The notes: generated from the letters alone by a model not told the origin. A stretch of DNA of 64,000 bases from Actinoplanes couchii (GCF_016862075.1 NZ_BOMG01000040.1:1-64000); one strand, 5' to 3'. Counted from the first letter of the stretch, positions 49,384-58,075 are shown. Made by a program: numbers and translations.

Positions 49384-51828
49384 TTATTCGCGGATCGCCT
49401 CTACCCGGACCACTGCTCCGGGCGGGGCCGGCGGCACCAGCGTGCCGTCGATGCGCTCGCCGTCGACCAGCAGATGTGTCACCCGGCCGGCGCCCCGGAC
49501 GGTGATCTCGTAGGTGGCGCCGCGGAACGTGCGGGTCGCCTCGAAACCGGGCCAGTCCCCCGGCAGCACCGGGTCGATCCGCAGGCCGGCGAAGTCCGGG
49601 CGGACACCCAGGATCCACTGGGTGATCGCCACGAAGTTCCAGGCCGCGGTGCCGGTCAGCCACGAGTTCTTGGCCTCGCCGTGGGTCGGCGCGTCCCTAC
49701 CGGCGATCATCTGGGCGTAGACGTACGGCTCGGTCCGGTGCACCTCGCTGATGGCCTCACGCGCCGACGGGTTGATCCGGCGGTAGTAGTCGTACGCCCG
49801 CTCGCCGTTGCCCACCATCGCCTCGGCGATCATGATCCACGGGTTGGTGTGGCAGAAGATGCCCGCGTTCTCCTTGTAACCCGGCGGGTACGAGGAGATC
49901 TCCCCCAGCTCGATCCGGTAACTCGAGTAGGCCGGCTGCTGCAACACGATCCCGTGCGGAGTGGCCAGCCGCTCGGCCACACTGTCCAGGGCTTTTGTGG
50001 CCAGCCCGTCGTCCAGGCCGACCCCGCCGAGCACGCAGATGCCCTGCGGCTCGATGAAGATCTGCCCCTCGTCGTTCTCACCCGAGCCGATCACGTTGCC
50101 GTGGAAGTCGTACGCCCGCCGGAACCAGGAACCGTCCCAGCCGTGCTCGGTGATCGTGCCGGCCATCTTCTCCGCCGCCGCCCGGTAGACGACCTCCTCG
50201 CCGTCCTGCCCGCGCAGTCCGGCGATCACCGCCAGCTCCTTGGCCGCGAGCACGAACAGACCGGCGATGAACACCGACTCGGCCACCCCGCCGGAGGCGT
50301 TCTCGGTGGTCTGGAACGGCTCGCCCGGGGTGTCCGAGAAGCAGTTCAGGTTCAGGCAGTCGTTCCAGTCGGCGCGGCCGATCAGCGGCAGCCCGTGCGG
50401 GCCCAGCCGGTCCAGGGTGTATCGCAGGCTGCGCTGCAGGTGCTCGTAGAGACTCCGCTCCGACCCCTCGACGTTGTCGAACGGCACCTGCTCGTCCAGG
50501 AACGCGTGGTCGCCGGTCTCCTTCAGGTACGCCGCCACGCCCAGGATCAGCCACAACGGGTCGTCGTTGAAGCCGTCGCCGATGTCGTTGTTCCCGCGTT
50601 TGGTCAGCGGCTGGTACTGGTGGTACGCACCGCCGTCCGCCTTCTGGGTGGCCGCGATGTCCAGGATCCGCTCCCGGGCCCGCTCCGGGATCATGTGCAC
50701 GAACCCGAGCAGGTCCTGGTTGGAGTCCCGGAAACCCATGCCCCGGCCGATGCCCGACTCGTAGAACGACGTCGAACGGCTCAGGTTGAAGGTGGCCATG
50801 CACTGGTACGCGTTCCAGACGTTGACCATCCGGTTGGTGTCGCCGTCCGGGGTGCGCACGGTCAGCGAGCCGAGCAGGTCGTCCCAGTAGGCGCGCAGGT
50901 CGTCGAAGCCACGTTGCACCCGGGCGCCGTCGAGCCAGCGGTCGATGATCGGGCGGACCCGCGTCTTGTTCAGGGTCTGCGAACCCGGCGGGTCGAACTT
51001 GTCGTCCCTCGGGTTCTCGGCATACCCCAGCACGAAGATCACTTCGCGGGTCTCGCCCGGCTCCAGTCTGACCTTGACGTGGTGGCTACCCACTGGCTGC
51101 CAGCCATGCGCGATGCTGTTCTTCGCCGTCCCGCTCTCCACGGCGATCGGCCGATCCCAGCCCCGGTAGGGCCCCAGGAACGATTCCCGCTGCGTCTCGA
51201 ATCCGACCAGGTCCTCGGTGGCCGACGTCGCGAAGTAGGCGAAGTGGTCGCGGCGCTCGCGGTACTCGGTCTTGTGGTAGATCACGCCGTCGACGACTTC
51301 GACCTGGCCGGTGTTGAAGTTCCGCTGATAGTTCGTGGCGTCGTCCTGGGCGTCCCAGAGACAGAATTCGACGGACGAGAAAAGCGACAAATCCGCATTT
51401 TCCGTACGATCATTCGTTACGCGCACACGCCAGACCTCGAGCGTCTCGTTCAGTGGCGCGAAGTAGAGCGTCTCGGCCCGGATTCCACCCCGGGACGACG
51501 CGATCTTCGTGTACGACAGTCCGTGCCGGCACTCGTAGTCGTCGAGTTCCCGCTCCGGAGTCGGCTGCCAGGTGGGCGACCAGTAGTCACCGCTCGCGTC
51601 GTCACGTACGTACACGTAACGCCCACCCAGATCCAGTGGCGCGTTGTTGTAGCGGTACCGGGTCAGCCGCCGCAGCCGGGCGTCACGGTAGAACGAGTAC
51701 CCACCACCGGTATTGGACACGATCCCGAAGTAGGCGTCCGTACCGAGGTAGTTGATCCACGGCAGCGGCGTGTCCGGCCGATCGATGACGTACTCACGCT
51801 GCTCATCGTCGAATTGCCCGTAGCGCAA
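49384..51828 (-). CDS. Cellobiose phosphorylase (GH94)
   Basis: An 814-residue cytoplasmic GH94 enzyme converting cellobiose and phosphate to glucose-1-phosphate and glucose. It starts at TTG 51828, with GGGAGGA upstream. It opens with YGQFDDEQREYVIDRPDTPL and PWINYLG. The barrel has GIGRGMGFRDSNQDLLGFVH (substrate binding) and RADWNDCLNLNCFSDTPGEP with the catalytic Asp. ENAGIFCHTNPWIMIAEAM and THGEAKNSWLTGTAAWNFVA are further family blocks. There is no signal peptide, so it acts on imported disaccharide. A CebR-type box just upstream supports cellobiose rather than chitobiose or cellodextrin as inducer, and a secreted GH12 endoglucanase is 7 kb away. Confidence 0.93.
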   Translation of the reverse strand: MRYGQFDDEQREYVIDRPDTPLPWINYLGTDAYFGIVSNTGGGYSFYRDARLRRLTRYRYNNAPLDLGGRYVYVRDDASGDYWSPTWQPTPERELDDYECRHGLSYTKIASSRGGIRAETLYFAPLNETLEVWRVRVTNDRTENADLSLFSSVEFCLWDAQDDATNYQRNFNTGQVEVVDGVIYHKTEYRERRDHFAYFATSATEDLVGFETQRESFLGPYRGWDRPIAVESGTAKNSIAHGWQPVGSHHVKVRLEPGETREVIFVLGYAENPRDDKFDPPGSQTLNKTRVRPIIDRWLDGARVQRGFDDLRAYWDDLLGSLTVRTPDGDTNRMVNVWNAYQCMATFNLSRSTSFYESGIGRGMGFRDSNQDLLGFVHMIPERARERILDIAATQKADGGAYHQYQPLTKRGNNDIGDGFNDDPLWLILGVAAYLKETGDHAFLDEQVPFDNVEGSERSLYEHLQRSLRYTLDRLGPHGLPLIGRADWNDCLNLNCFSDTPGEPFQTTENASGGVAESVFIAGLFVLAAKELAVIAGLRGQDGEEVVYRAAAEKMAGTITEHGWDGSWFRRAYDFHGNVIGSGENDEGQIFIEPQGICVLGGVGLDDGLATKALDSVAERLATPHGIVLQQPAYSSYRIELGEISSYPPGYKENAGIFCHTNPWIMIAEAMVGNGERAYDYYRRINPSAREAISEVHRTEPYVYAQMIAGRDAPTHGEAKNSWLTGTAAWNFVAITQWILGVRPDFAGLRIDPVLPGDWPGFEATRTFRGATYEITVRGAGRVTHLLVDGERIDGTLVPPAPPGAVVRVEAIRE

Positions 51829-51879
51829 CAGGTCCTCCCGCGTAGCCAGTCGTTCCCGCCCGGCCCATCGCCGTCGGCC

Positions 51880-51906
51880 TGGGAGCGCTTTCTGGGAGCG
51901 CTCCCA
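51880..51906. promoter_or_regulatory. CebR-type operator (one perfect box plus a partial one)
   Basis: TGGGAGCGCTCCCA (51893-51906) is a perfect 14-bp palindrome identical to the known Streptomyces CebR consensus. A second, right-half-degenerate box TGGGAGCGCTTTCT (51880-51893) shares its last base. They lie 52-78 nt upstream of the cellobiose phosphorylase start, so cellobiose induction through a CebR homologue is likely. No cebR is in the window. Confidence 0.85.
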
Positions 51907-52097
51907 TAACCAAACATTTTACCGCCCCAACCGCCACTTGAGACCAGTCCGAAAAGCCCCTTCCCTTCCACCGGCCTCACACGCTGTCCGACTCGCCACC
52001 GCCACCCGGTGATCCCCTTTACTCCCGCCCGAACGGGAGGCACGAGACAAGAGAGGCGAAGATGGCCGGCATCCCCCTACCCGTCGCTGAGCTGCTT

Positions 52098-52117
52098 TAT
52101 CTGAACTACTTCAGATA
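52098..52117. promoter_or_regulatory. Palindromic operator of the Phd/RelE-type TA operon
   Basis: TATCTGAA and TTCAGATA are perfect 8-bp arms around CTAC, ending 10 nt before the antitoxin ATG. Phd/YefM antitoxins autorepress at palindromes in this position. It also argues that translation starts at 52128 rather than at an earlier in-frame ATG (52062). Confidence 0.65.
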
Positions 52118-52127
52118 CGCTGAAAAC

Positions 52128-52592
52128 ATGACGGTGCAGAGTTTCTCCTACAGTGCGTTCCTCCGAGGCCCGTCGCAGGTCCTGCCGTCCCTGACCGACG
52201 CCGATGTCATCCTGGAACGGCGCGACGAGGAGAATCTCGTCCTCACCCGGGCCGAGCGCTTCGAAGCCGTCTCGACCGGCCTCCGCATCGCGGCGCGGTC
52301 GCTGGCGATCCTCGCCCGGCGCCATCAGGACCTGGCCGAAGAGGCACTCGCCGAGGAACTGCCCTGGCTGACCTGGCTACCGGCCGAGGAGCGCGTCACC
52401 TGCGTCCGGGAACTACTCGCCGATCTGCTGGCCGGCGCCGACACGGGCCTCCTGATCCCGTTCGCCCGCAATCTCGCCTCGTGGCGGTCGACGGCCGAGG
52501 CGTGGTCCGACCCGGAGCTCGCCCGTAGGCTGCAGGGTCCGTTCGCCGGCGACGGCCCCACCATCGGGCGGCCCGCCGAGATCCCCACATGA
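52128..52592 (+). CDS. Phd/YefM-like antitoxin
   Basis: A 154-residue protein from ATG 52128. The N-terminus (TVQSFSYSAFLRGPSQVLPS then LTDADVILERRDEENLVLTR) has the Phd pattern: a short strand, a helix with spaced residues, then two strands that end in a basic/acidic turn. The longer C-terminal part is helical (GLRIAARSLAILARRHQDLA, RVTCVRELLADLLAGADTGL) and would bind toxin. It overlaps the next gene by 4 nt (ATGA). Antitoxins of this type repress their own promoter; the palindrome upstream fits. It is longer than classical Phd (about 75-90 residues), as is common in actinomycetes. Confidence 0.72.
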   Translation: MTVQSFSYSAFLRGPSQVLPSLTDADVILERRDEENLVLTRAERFEAVSTGLRIAARSLAILARRHQDLAEEALAEELPWLTWLPAEERVTCVRELLADLLAGADTGLLIPFARNLASWRSTAEAWSDPELARRLQGPFAGDGPTIGRPAEIPT

Positions 52593-52936
52593 GCGGACGC
52601 GGCGCCGAGATCCCCCGCCCCAGACCGTGGACCGTGCGCGCGGCAGATCGTCAGGCCTTCGTGGGATGGCAGCGGCTGCTGAGCGCGGTCCCGGACAACC
52701 TGGACCGTGCATGGACGGCCATGACCAGCGATCCCCGCCACGTCGACCGGCGCCAGCACCCGCTGAAAGGACAATTGGGCGTCGTGAAGCTCGGCGGAGC
52801 GGCACTCGAACAGTGGCAGTTCGAGGTGACCGGCGCGGGCCGCATCTGGTACGCCATCGACGACGGCAACCGCACGCTGTGGATCACGCAGGCCGGCACG
52901 GGACACCCGAAGCAGACCGACACCCGGGGCAGGTAG
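52589..52936 (+). CDS. RelE/ParE-like toxin
   Basis: A 115-residue protein following the antitoxin with an ATGA overlap. The second half has a RelE-fold pattern: HPLKGQLGVVKLGGAALEQW, QFEVTGAGRIWYAIDDGNRT and LWITQAGTGHPKQTD (the GHPK ending resembles actinomycete RelE-like toxins). The first half is a helical N-terminus (AFVGWQRLLSAVPDNLDRAW). It is presumably a ribosome-dependent RNase neutralised by the upstream protein. The family call is by pattern, so moderate. Confidence 0.68.
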   Translation: MSGRGAEIPRPRPWTVRAADRQAFVGWQRLLSAVPDNLDRAWTAMTSDPRHVDRRQHPLKGQLGVVKLGGAALEQWQFEVTGAGRIWYAIDDGNRTLWITQAGTGHPKQTDTRGR

Positions 52937-53052
52937 CGACCCCTTTCTCCGGACCTGGTCAAGGCTCCGGCACCCTGCCTGCGGTGATGTTGACATCGAC
53001 GGTCGCGGGACTCACTCTGTAATCCAAAGTTTTCTGGGATGCAGAGGATCGT

Positions 53053-53817
53053 ATGAACGGGAACGAAAAGGACGCCTCGGCTGTGCTTGCTGAGATGGGG
53101 GCGCTTCGGGCCCGGAGCCGGAAGATCGGGCGGGGTGGCGCTTGGCTGCCTGCTCTTGTGCTCGCCGCGCTGCCGGTGTTGAGCATCGTGTTGTACCGGA
53201 GTCCCTTCTCCTCGGTGCTCGACCGGGGCGGGGACGGGAACGGAGGTGGCGGGAGTGTCGGGTACCCGTACTGGGCCGGGCTTCCCGAGCAGCAGCGCAA
53301 CAGCATGGGGTCCTTCCTGTTCTGGATGGTCGCCGCGCCTCTGGCGTTCACCGTGGTCGCGCACTGGTACCGGCGGCGGGAACGGGAGCACGGCGTCCGG
53401 GTGGCCTGGAAGGTTCCGGCCACGGCCAACGGGATCGCGCTGTTCCTCCTGCTGGCGCTGATCGCGGCGCCGACCGGCCAGCCCACCTTCACCACCTCGT
53501 GGTGGCAGGGGCTGCTGACTCCGCTGCTCGGTGTCGCGGTGGCCGCGATCGCGCTCGGGGTGGTCGAGCGCAGCCCCGGCATCGCGCTGTCCGGCGCGTG
53601 GATGGCTGCCGTAGCCTGGCAGTTCTGTGCCATGGGTCAGGTGGGAGGGCTTTTCGGATGGCAGACGTGGGTGCTGGGTGGCGGGTCCGGCCCGGCACTG
53701 GGTGGCCAGTTGACGATTCTGGGGTTGGACCAGCCGGGGCCGGCGCTGCTGTTCATGTCGCTTCCGCTGCTGCTCACCGGCCTCTTCCGGGCTTTCCGCG
53801 CGCGCTCGGCGCGCTGA
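53053..53817 (+). CDS. Integral membrane protein paired with a winged-helix regulator
   Basis: A 254-residue protein with about six hydrophobic helices (AWLPALVLAALPVLSIVL, FLFWMVAAPLAFTVVA, GIALFLLLALIAAP, TPLLGVAVAAIALGVV and two more) and a Gly/Asp-rich outer loop (GGDGNGGGG). No catalytic motif is seen. It precedes a short winged-helix regulator with a 1-nt gap, the same arrangement as at 54-831, though the membrane proteins are not obviously alike. Function unknown. Confidence 0.78.
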   Translation: MNGNEKDASAVLAEMGALRARSRKIGRGGAWLPALVLAALPVLSIVLYRSPFSSVLDRGGDGNGGGGSVGYPYWAGLPEQQRNSMGSFLFWMVAAPLAFTVVAHWYRRREREHGVRVAWKVPATANGIALFLLLALIAAPTGQPTFTTSWWQGLLTPLLGVAVAAIALGVVERSPGIALSGAWMAAVAWQFCAMGQVGGLFGWQTWVLGGGSGPALGGQLTILGLDQPGPALLFMSLPLLLTGLFRAFRARSAR

Positions 53818-53818
53818 G

Positions 53819-54178
53819 GTGAGCAGGAAACCCGAGGCCGAAGCTGCGGTGGGCGGGACTCCGGCTCATCCGGCGGTGGGGCTGGACGACGTCACGCATC
53901 AGCGGGTTCGGCTCGGGGTTCTGGTGATGCTCGCCGAGATTCCGGTGTGCGCGTTCTCGACGTTGCGTTCCGAGCTGCGCCTGACCGACGGCAACCTGAA
54001 CCGGCACGTGCAGGTTCTGGTCGACGCCGGCCTGGTCACACTGACCAAAGGGTACGAGGGGAACCGGCCGCGCACCTGGGTGAAGCTCACCCGTGACGGC
54101 CGGCGTGCCCTCCGCGACGAACTGTCCGCTCTGGAACAGTTGACCGCCCGGCTGCAGGCGGCGGATCTCGACGATTGA
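53819..54178 (+). CDS. Small winged-helix transcriptional regulator
   Basis: A 119-residue protein from GTG 53819 with a DNA-binding winged helix at residues ~28-95: THQRVRLGVLVMLAEIPVCA, FSTLRSELRLTDGNLNRHVQ, VLVDAGLVTLTKGYEGNRPR and TWVKLTRDGRRALRDEL. It is the same family as the protein at 54-341 (HTH_27/MarR-like) and likewise follows a membrane protein gene, with which it is almost certainly co-translated. It ends 7 nt from the stop of the convergent GH2 gene. Confidence 0.87.
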   Translation: MSRKPEAEAAVGGTPAHPAVGLDDVTHQRVRLGVLVMLAEIPVCAFSTLRSELRLTDGNLNRHVQVLVDAGLVTLTKGYEGNRPRTWVKLTRDGRRALRDELSALEQLTARLQAADLDD

Positions 54179-54185
54179 CCGGCGG

Positions 54186-56975
54186 CTACGGGGTCCAGGG
54201 GTTGGCGACGGTCCACGAGCTGTCGGCGGTCAGGGTCAGCGGTCGATCAGCGCCGGTGCCGGCACCGGAGGCGATGTGTGCCTGGGCGTCGTAGTGACGG
54301 AGGAAGCTTCCGGGGAAGTTCAGCGATTCGAAGGTGACGCCGGTGCCGCTCAGGCCGGGCCGGGCGCAGAACGTGGCGTCGGCCGCGAACAGTGATGATC
54401 CGTCGTTCGACGCCAGGCGGATGCGACCGGCGGCGTGCCGCAGGTACTGGCCGGGATAGTTGACCGACTCGAACGTGTAGCAGGAATTGTCGGCCAGCCC
54501 CCGGCGCAGCGTGAACGTGGCGTCCGCCTTCAGCAGGGCGCTGCTGCCGGAGTTCACCACCTCGGTCCAGCCCAGACTGTCGGCGTGCCGCAGGTAGCGG
54601 TCGGTGTAACCCCACGTGGCCACCTGCAGTGAACGCCGGACGTCGAACGGCAGCAGCACCGAGCTCCGCCACCGGGCCGGCTCGGACACGTTCCAGGTGG
54701 CGTCGGCGGCGAACGACGCGGATCCGTCGCCGGCGGCCAGGTAGACGTTCTCCGAAGCGTGCCGCAGGTACGAACCCGGGTTGTTGAACGACTCGAACGA
54801 CACGCCGCCGGAGGCCAGGCCGGGGCGCGCGCACCAGGTGGCGTCGCCGGCGTCGGGAGCGGCGTCGATGCGGACCCGGCCGGAGGCGTGCCGCAGGTAC
54901 TGGCCGGGGAAGTTGACCGACTCGAACGAGTAGCAGCGCGGATCGGCCAGACCGGCGACGGTACGGAACGACGCGTCCTGCCGCGGCCCGTCACCGCTGA
55001 TCACGTCGGTGCGGGCCAGCGACGAGGCGTGCCGCAGGTACCGGTCGGTGTAGCCGGGCGTGGTGACCCGGAACGAGCGCACGTGCCCGAGACTGAGCGG
55101 CACCGTCGCGTTCTGGTTGCGTGAGGCCCGGATCAGATCGGTCAGCGCCGACCGTACGGCCGCGGTGTCGACCTTTTGAATCTGCCGGTCGTAGGTCAGG
55201 AGGCCGTTGTACTCCCCCTCCAGGTCGGTGATCTCGGTGTAGACGAAACCGGACAGGCCCTTGGTGGTGAGCAGCCGCTGCGAGTCGCGGATCATGCCGG
55301 TGAACCGGTCGGTGAGCTGGGCGCCGCTGAAGACCTGCTCGTAGGCGAAGTACTGCCCGTTCGGGCTGTACTCGTGGCCGGGTGTGCGCAGCCCGATGCC
55401 GCCGAACTCGCCGAGGATCGACACCCGCGACGACGACGGTTGCGGGGCGTCCGGTCCGGTGTAGACGTGCCAGTCGATCATGTCGCCGGTACCGGGGTCA
55501 CCCTGGGAGGCGCAGCAGTTGAAGCCGCTGTGCGCGTTCATCAGCCGGGTCGGGTCGTAGGCCTTCAGCGACGAGGTCACCGAGCGGGTGTCGGCGAGAC
55601 TCCACTCACCCCAGCCCTCGTTGAACGGCACGTAGGTGATCACCGACGGGAACGCCCGGTGCTCGTCGACGATCTCCCGGGCCTCGGTCTCGAACTGGGC
55701 GATCTGCGCGGCGGTCCGGTTCGCGTCGAACGGCGGGGTGGACGGCACGTCCTGCCAGACCAGCAGGCCGAGGCGGTCGGCGTGGTAGTACCAGCGGGCC
55801 GGCTCCACCTTGATGTGCTTGCGCACCATGTTGAAGCCGAGATCCTTGTGCTTCTGCAGATCGAAGGCGAGCGCGGCATCGGTGGGCGCGGTGTAGAGGC
55901 CGTCCGGCCAGAAGCCCTGGTCCAGGGTTCCGGCCTGGAAGACGAACTCGCCGTTGAGGGTCGGCCGCAGCACGCCATTGACCAGCTTCGTTCCCACTTC
56001 ACGCATGCCGAAATAGTTGACGACCCGGTCGACGGTGGTTCCGGACGCGTTCCGCAACGAGATCCGCAGGTTGTACAGGAACGGATCGTCCGGGGACCAG
56101 CGGCGGGCGTTCGGCACCGGGACGGTGAAGTCGGTGAATCCCCCGGTGGCGGAACCGACCACTGCCGAGCCGTTCAGGGCTTCGGCCAGAACCGTGTGAC
56201 CACTGACGTTTCCGCGGGTGAACACCCGTACCCGAACGGTGTTGCCGGTGATGTTCGGGTAGATGTCGGCGGAATAGATCGAGGACGTGGCGGTCGGCTC
56301 CAGCCAGACGGTCTGCCAGATCCCCGAACTCGGGGTGTAGAAGATGCCGCTCGGATTGTTCGTCTGTTTGCCGACCGGCTGTTTCTCACCGCGCCCGTCG
56401 GTGGGGTCGTAGACGCGGACGACGATCTCGTTGGTCCCACCGTTGAGCTGCGGCGTCACGTCGACCTCGAACCGGTCGTACCCACCCTTGTGGGTGGTGA
56501 CCTGAACGCCGTTGACCCAGACCGTGGCCTCGTAGTCGACCGCGCCGAAATGCAGCTGGACCCGGCGGCCGGACCAGTTCGGCGGAACGGTGAAGGTGCG
56601 CCGGTAGAACATCAGGTCGCGGTTGTCGTTGCGCATGATCCCGGAGAGCGCGGATTCCACCGGGTAGGGCACTAGGATCCGTTCCGGCAGGGTCTGCCCG
56701 ATCGGTGGCGCGGCGTTCCGGTCGACGGTTCCGCCCGTGCCGGTCGCCGGGTTGAGGAATTCCCATTCCCCGTTCAGCGACTGCCAGTCGGGGCGGGTCA
56801 TCTGCGGGCGCGGATATTCCGGCAGCGGATTCGTGGTGGAGACCTGAGCGCTCCAGGGTGTGGTCAGCGGGGGTGTCTTGGGGACGATCGCGGCGGTGGC
56901 GGGGGATGCGGCTCCGGCAAGGCCGGCGGCGGCGAAAACCACCATTGCGGCGGTACGGGCTACGAGACGGCGCAT
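54186..56975 (-). CDS. Secreted GH2 glycosidase with two AbfB domains
   Basis: A 929-residue exported enzyme from ATG 56975 (an ATG at 56990 is possible), with a signal peptide ending SPATAAI. The GH2 sugar-binding domain (residues ~50-225, RPDWQSLNGEWEFLNP), Ig-like domain and TIM barrel follow. The acid/base Glu is in VPFNEGWGEWS and the nucleophile Glu is in SILGEFGGIG. The last ~290 residues contain two AbfB trefoils, each with three YLRH repeats (DRYLRHASS, GQYLRHASG, GSYLRHASE; then DRYLRHADS, GQYLRHAAG, GSFLRHYDA). It is likely a beta-galactosidase- or exo-type enzyme on arabinose-decorated galactan. The exact specificity is unknown. Confidence 0.88.
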   Translation of the reverse strand: MRRLVARTAAMVVFAAAGLAGAASPATAAIVPKTPPLTTPWSAQVSTTNPLPEYPRPQMTRPDWQSLNGEWEFLNPATGTGGTVDRNAAPPIGQTLPERILVPYPVESALSGIMRNDNRDLMFYRRTFTVPPNWSGRRVQLHFGAVDYEATVWVNGVQVTTHKGGYDRFEVDVTPQLNGGTNEIVVRVYDPTDGRGEKQPVGKQTNNPSGIFYTPSSGIWQTVWLEPTATSSIYSADIYPNITGNTVRVRVFTRGNVSGHTVLAEALNGSAVVGSATGGFTDFTVPVPNARRWSPDDPFLYNLRISLRNASGTTVDRVVNYFGMREVGTKLVNGVLRPTLNGEFVFQAGTLDQGFWPDGLYTAPTDAALAFDLQKHKDLGFNMVRKHIKVEPARWYYHADRLGLLVWQDVPSTPPFDANRTAAQIAQFETEAREIVDEHRAFPSVITYVPFNEGWGEWSLADTRSVTSSLKAYDPTRLMNAHSGFNCCASQGDPGTGDMIDWHVYTGPDAPQPSSSRVSILGEFGGIGLRTPGHEYSPNGQYFAYEQVFSGAQLTDRFTGMIRDSQRLLTTKGLSGFVYTEITDLEGEYNGLLTYDRQIQKVDTAAVRSALTDLIRASRNQNATVPLSLGHVRSFRVTTPGYTDRYLRHASSLARTDVISGDGPRQDASFRTVAGLADPRCYSFESVNFPGQYLRHASGRVRIDAAPDAGDATWCARPGLASGGVSFESFNNPGSYLRHASENVYLAAGDGSASFAADATWNVSEPARWRSSVLLPFDVRRSLQVATWGYTDRYLRHADSLGWTEVVNSGSSALLKADATFTLRRGLADNSCYTFESVNYPGQYLRHAAGRIRLASNDGSSLFAADATFCARPGLSGTGVTFESLNFPGSFLRHYDAQAHIASGAGTGADRPLTLTADSSWTVANPWTP

Positions 56976-57000
56976 GTCGCATTCATCCATCAGCGCCGAT

Positions 57001-57043
57001 CTTCTGTCAAGGTTCCGAACAGTTTCCGGAACCTCGACAGAAG
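57001..57043. terminator. Long hairpin between the dioxygenase-like gene and the GH2 gene
   Basis: CTTCTGTCAAGGTTCCG pairs with CGGAACCTCGACAGAAG (17-bp arms, one mismatch) around a 9-nt loop. It follows the stop of the upstream minus-strand gene by about 10 nt. Read toward the GH2 gene it contains TTGACA, so it may also overlap that gene's promoter. Confidence 0.75.
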
Positions 57044-57052
57044 CCGCGTGGA

Positions 57053-58075
57053 TCAGGCCGGCGGCGCACCCGACGGCGGAGTGCCGCCCGGACCGCCGCC
57101 ACCCGGAGCACCGCTCGGCGGGGTGCCACCGCCGCCGGGGCCACCGCTGGGCGGGGTGCCACCGCCGCCAGGACCGCCACCACCGGCCGGGGCGGCGCCC
57201 GCGGTCGGCGTGGTGGTGGTGTCGACCGGAGCCGTCAGGGCCAGCGCGTATCCACTGGCGACGTCACCGGTCACGGTGGCGAGCTGCTTGACGGCGGCGT
57301 CGTCACCGAAGACGTTGTCCGTCTCCAGGGTGAGCTGAGCCAGGTTGGTGACCGACGACTCGTACCCGGCCTCCTGGTAGACCGTGTCGCAGTACTCCTT
57401 GGGGATCGCCACCTGGGAGGTCGCGATCGCCTTGGTGTTGTCGGTGATGCTCGCCTCGTCCGGGTACACCTCGAAGTGGATGTGCGGCCACCGCCCGGTG
57501 TAGCAGGCCGGGAAGATGCTGGTGAACTTCACCTTGCCGGCGCTGTCGGCGATCTGCACACCGCGCAGGTAGTTCTCCTCGGTGACACCCTCGGAGTACA
57601 TCGAGTAGAGGCCGGCCCGGTCACAGTGCCAGACGTAGACCGCGACCCCGGCGAACGGACTGCCACCGTTCGCCAGGTCGGTGATGGTCAGCTCCAGGGT
57701 CATCGGGACGCCCTCGGCGGTGCCGGACGCGTCGCCGAAGCTGGAGCGGATGTCGCTGCGCACGATGCCGGTCTGCTCCAGCACGTCCGGCCCGTTCGAG
57801 CCGTCGCCCGGGTAGGGCCCGGCCGTCTCGTCCGGGATCTCCGTGGAGGAGGTCGAGCCCGTCCCGGTGGAGGACGTCGCCGACGCCCCGGAAGTGGACG
57901 ACTCGTTGGTGCAGGCCGCCAGGCCCAGGGTTACGGCGCCGATGCCGAAGGCCCGCAGTATCTGCCGCCGGCCCATCAGGGTGCCCAGGTCGAATCCCAG
58001 CCCCTGGTCGAAGACTTCTTCGTCGGGGTGGGGCAGTGGGCGCCCCTGATAGGTCGGATTCTGCTTGGGGCTCAC
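57053..58075 (-). CDS. Exported intradiol-dioxygenase-like protein with Gly/Pro tail
   Basis: A 340-residue protein. MGRRQILRAFGIGAVTLGLA followed by AC gives a twin-Arg-like lipoprotein signal, about 33 residues in from the start. A Ser/Thr spacer and TAGPYPGDGSNGPDVLEQTG lead to the dioxygenase fold: VAVYVWHCDRAGLYSMYSEG (Tyr ligand) and FPACYTGRWPHIHFEVYPDE (Tyr, His, His ligands). The ligand set for Fe(III) is present. The last ~55 residues are a repeated Gly/Pro/Ser tail (GGGGTPPSGGP units). Intradiol dioxygenases cleave catechols; the exported form may act on lignin-related phenols. The substrate is inferred only. Confidence 0.8.
   Translation of the reverse strand: MSPKQNPTYQGRPLPHPDEEVFDQGLGFDLGTLMGRRQILRAFGIGAVTLGLAACTNESSTSGASATSSTGTGSTSSTEIPDETAGPYPGDGSNGPDVLEQTGIVRSDIRSSFGDASGTAEGVPMTLELTITDLANGGSPFAGVAVYVWHCDRAGLYSMYSEGVTEENYLRGVQIADSAGKVKFTSIFPACYTGRWPHIHFEVYPDEASITDNTKAIATSQVAIPKEYCDTVYQEAGYESSVTNLAQLTLETDNVFGDDAAVKQLATVTGDVASGYALALTAPVDTTTTPTAGAAPAGGGGPGGGGTPPSGGPGGGGTPPSGAPGGGGPGGTPPSGAPPA

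Noticed and set aside
49474..51909. 811-codon plus-strand open frame opposite the cellobiose phosphorylase
   Set aside because: Shadow frame: no motifs, and the opposite frame carries the full GH94 signature, RBS and operator.
52062..52127. Earlier start for the Phd-like antitoxin at 52062
   Set aside because: The 22 extra codons run through the perfect palindromic operator; ATG 52128 directly after it gives the normal Phd N-terminus.
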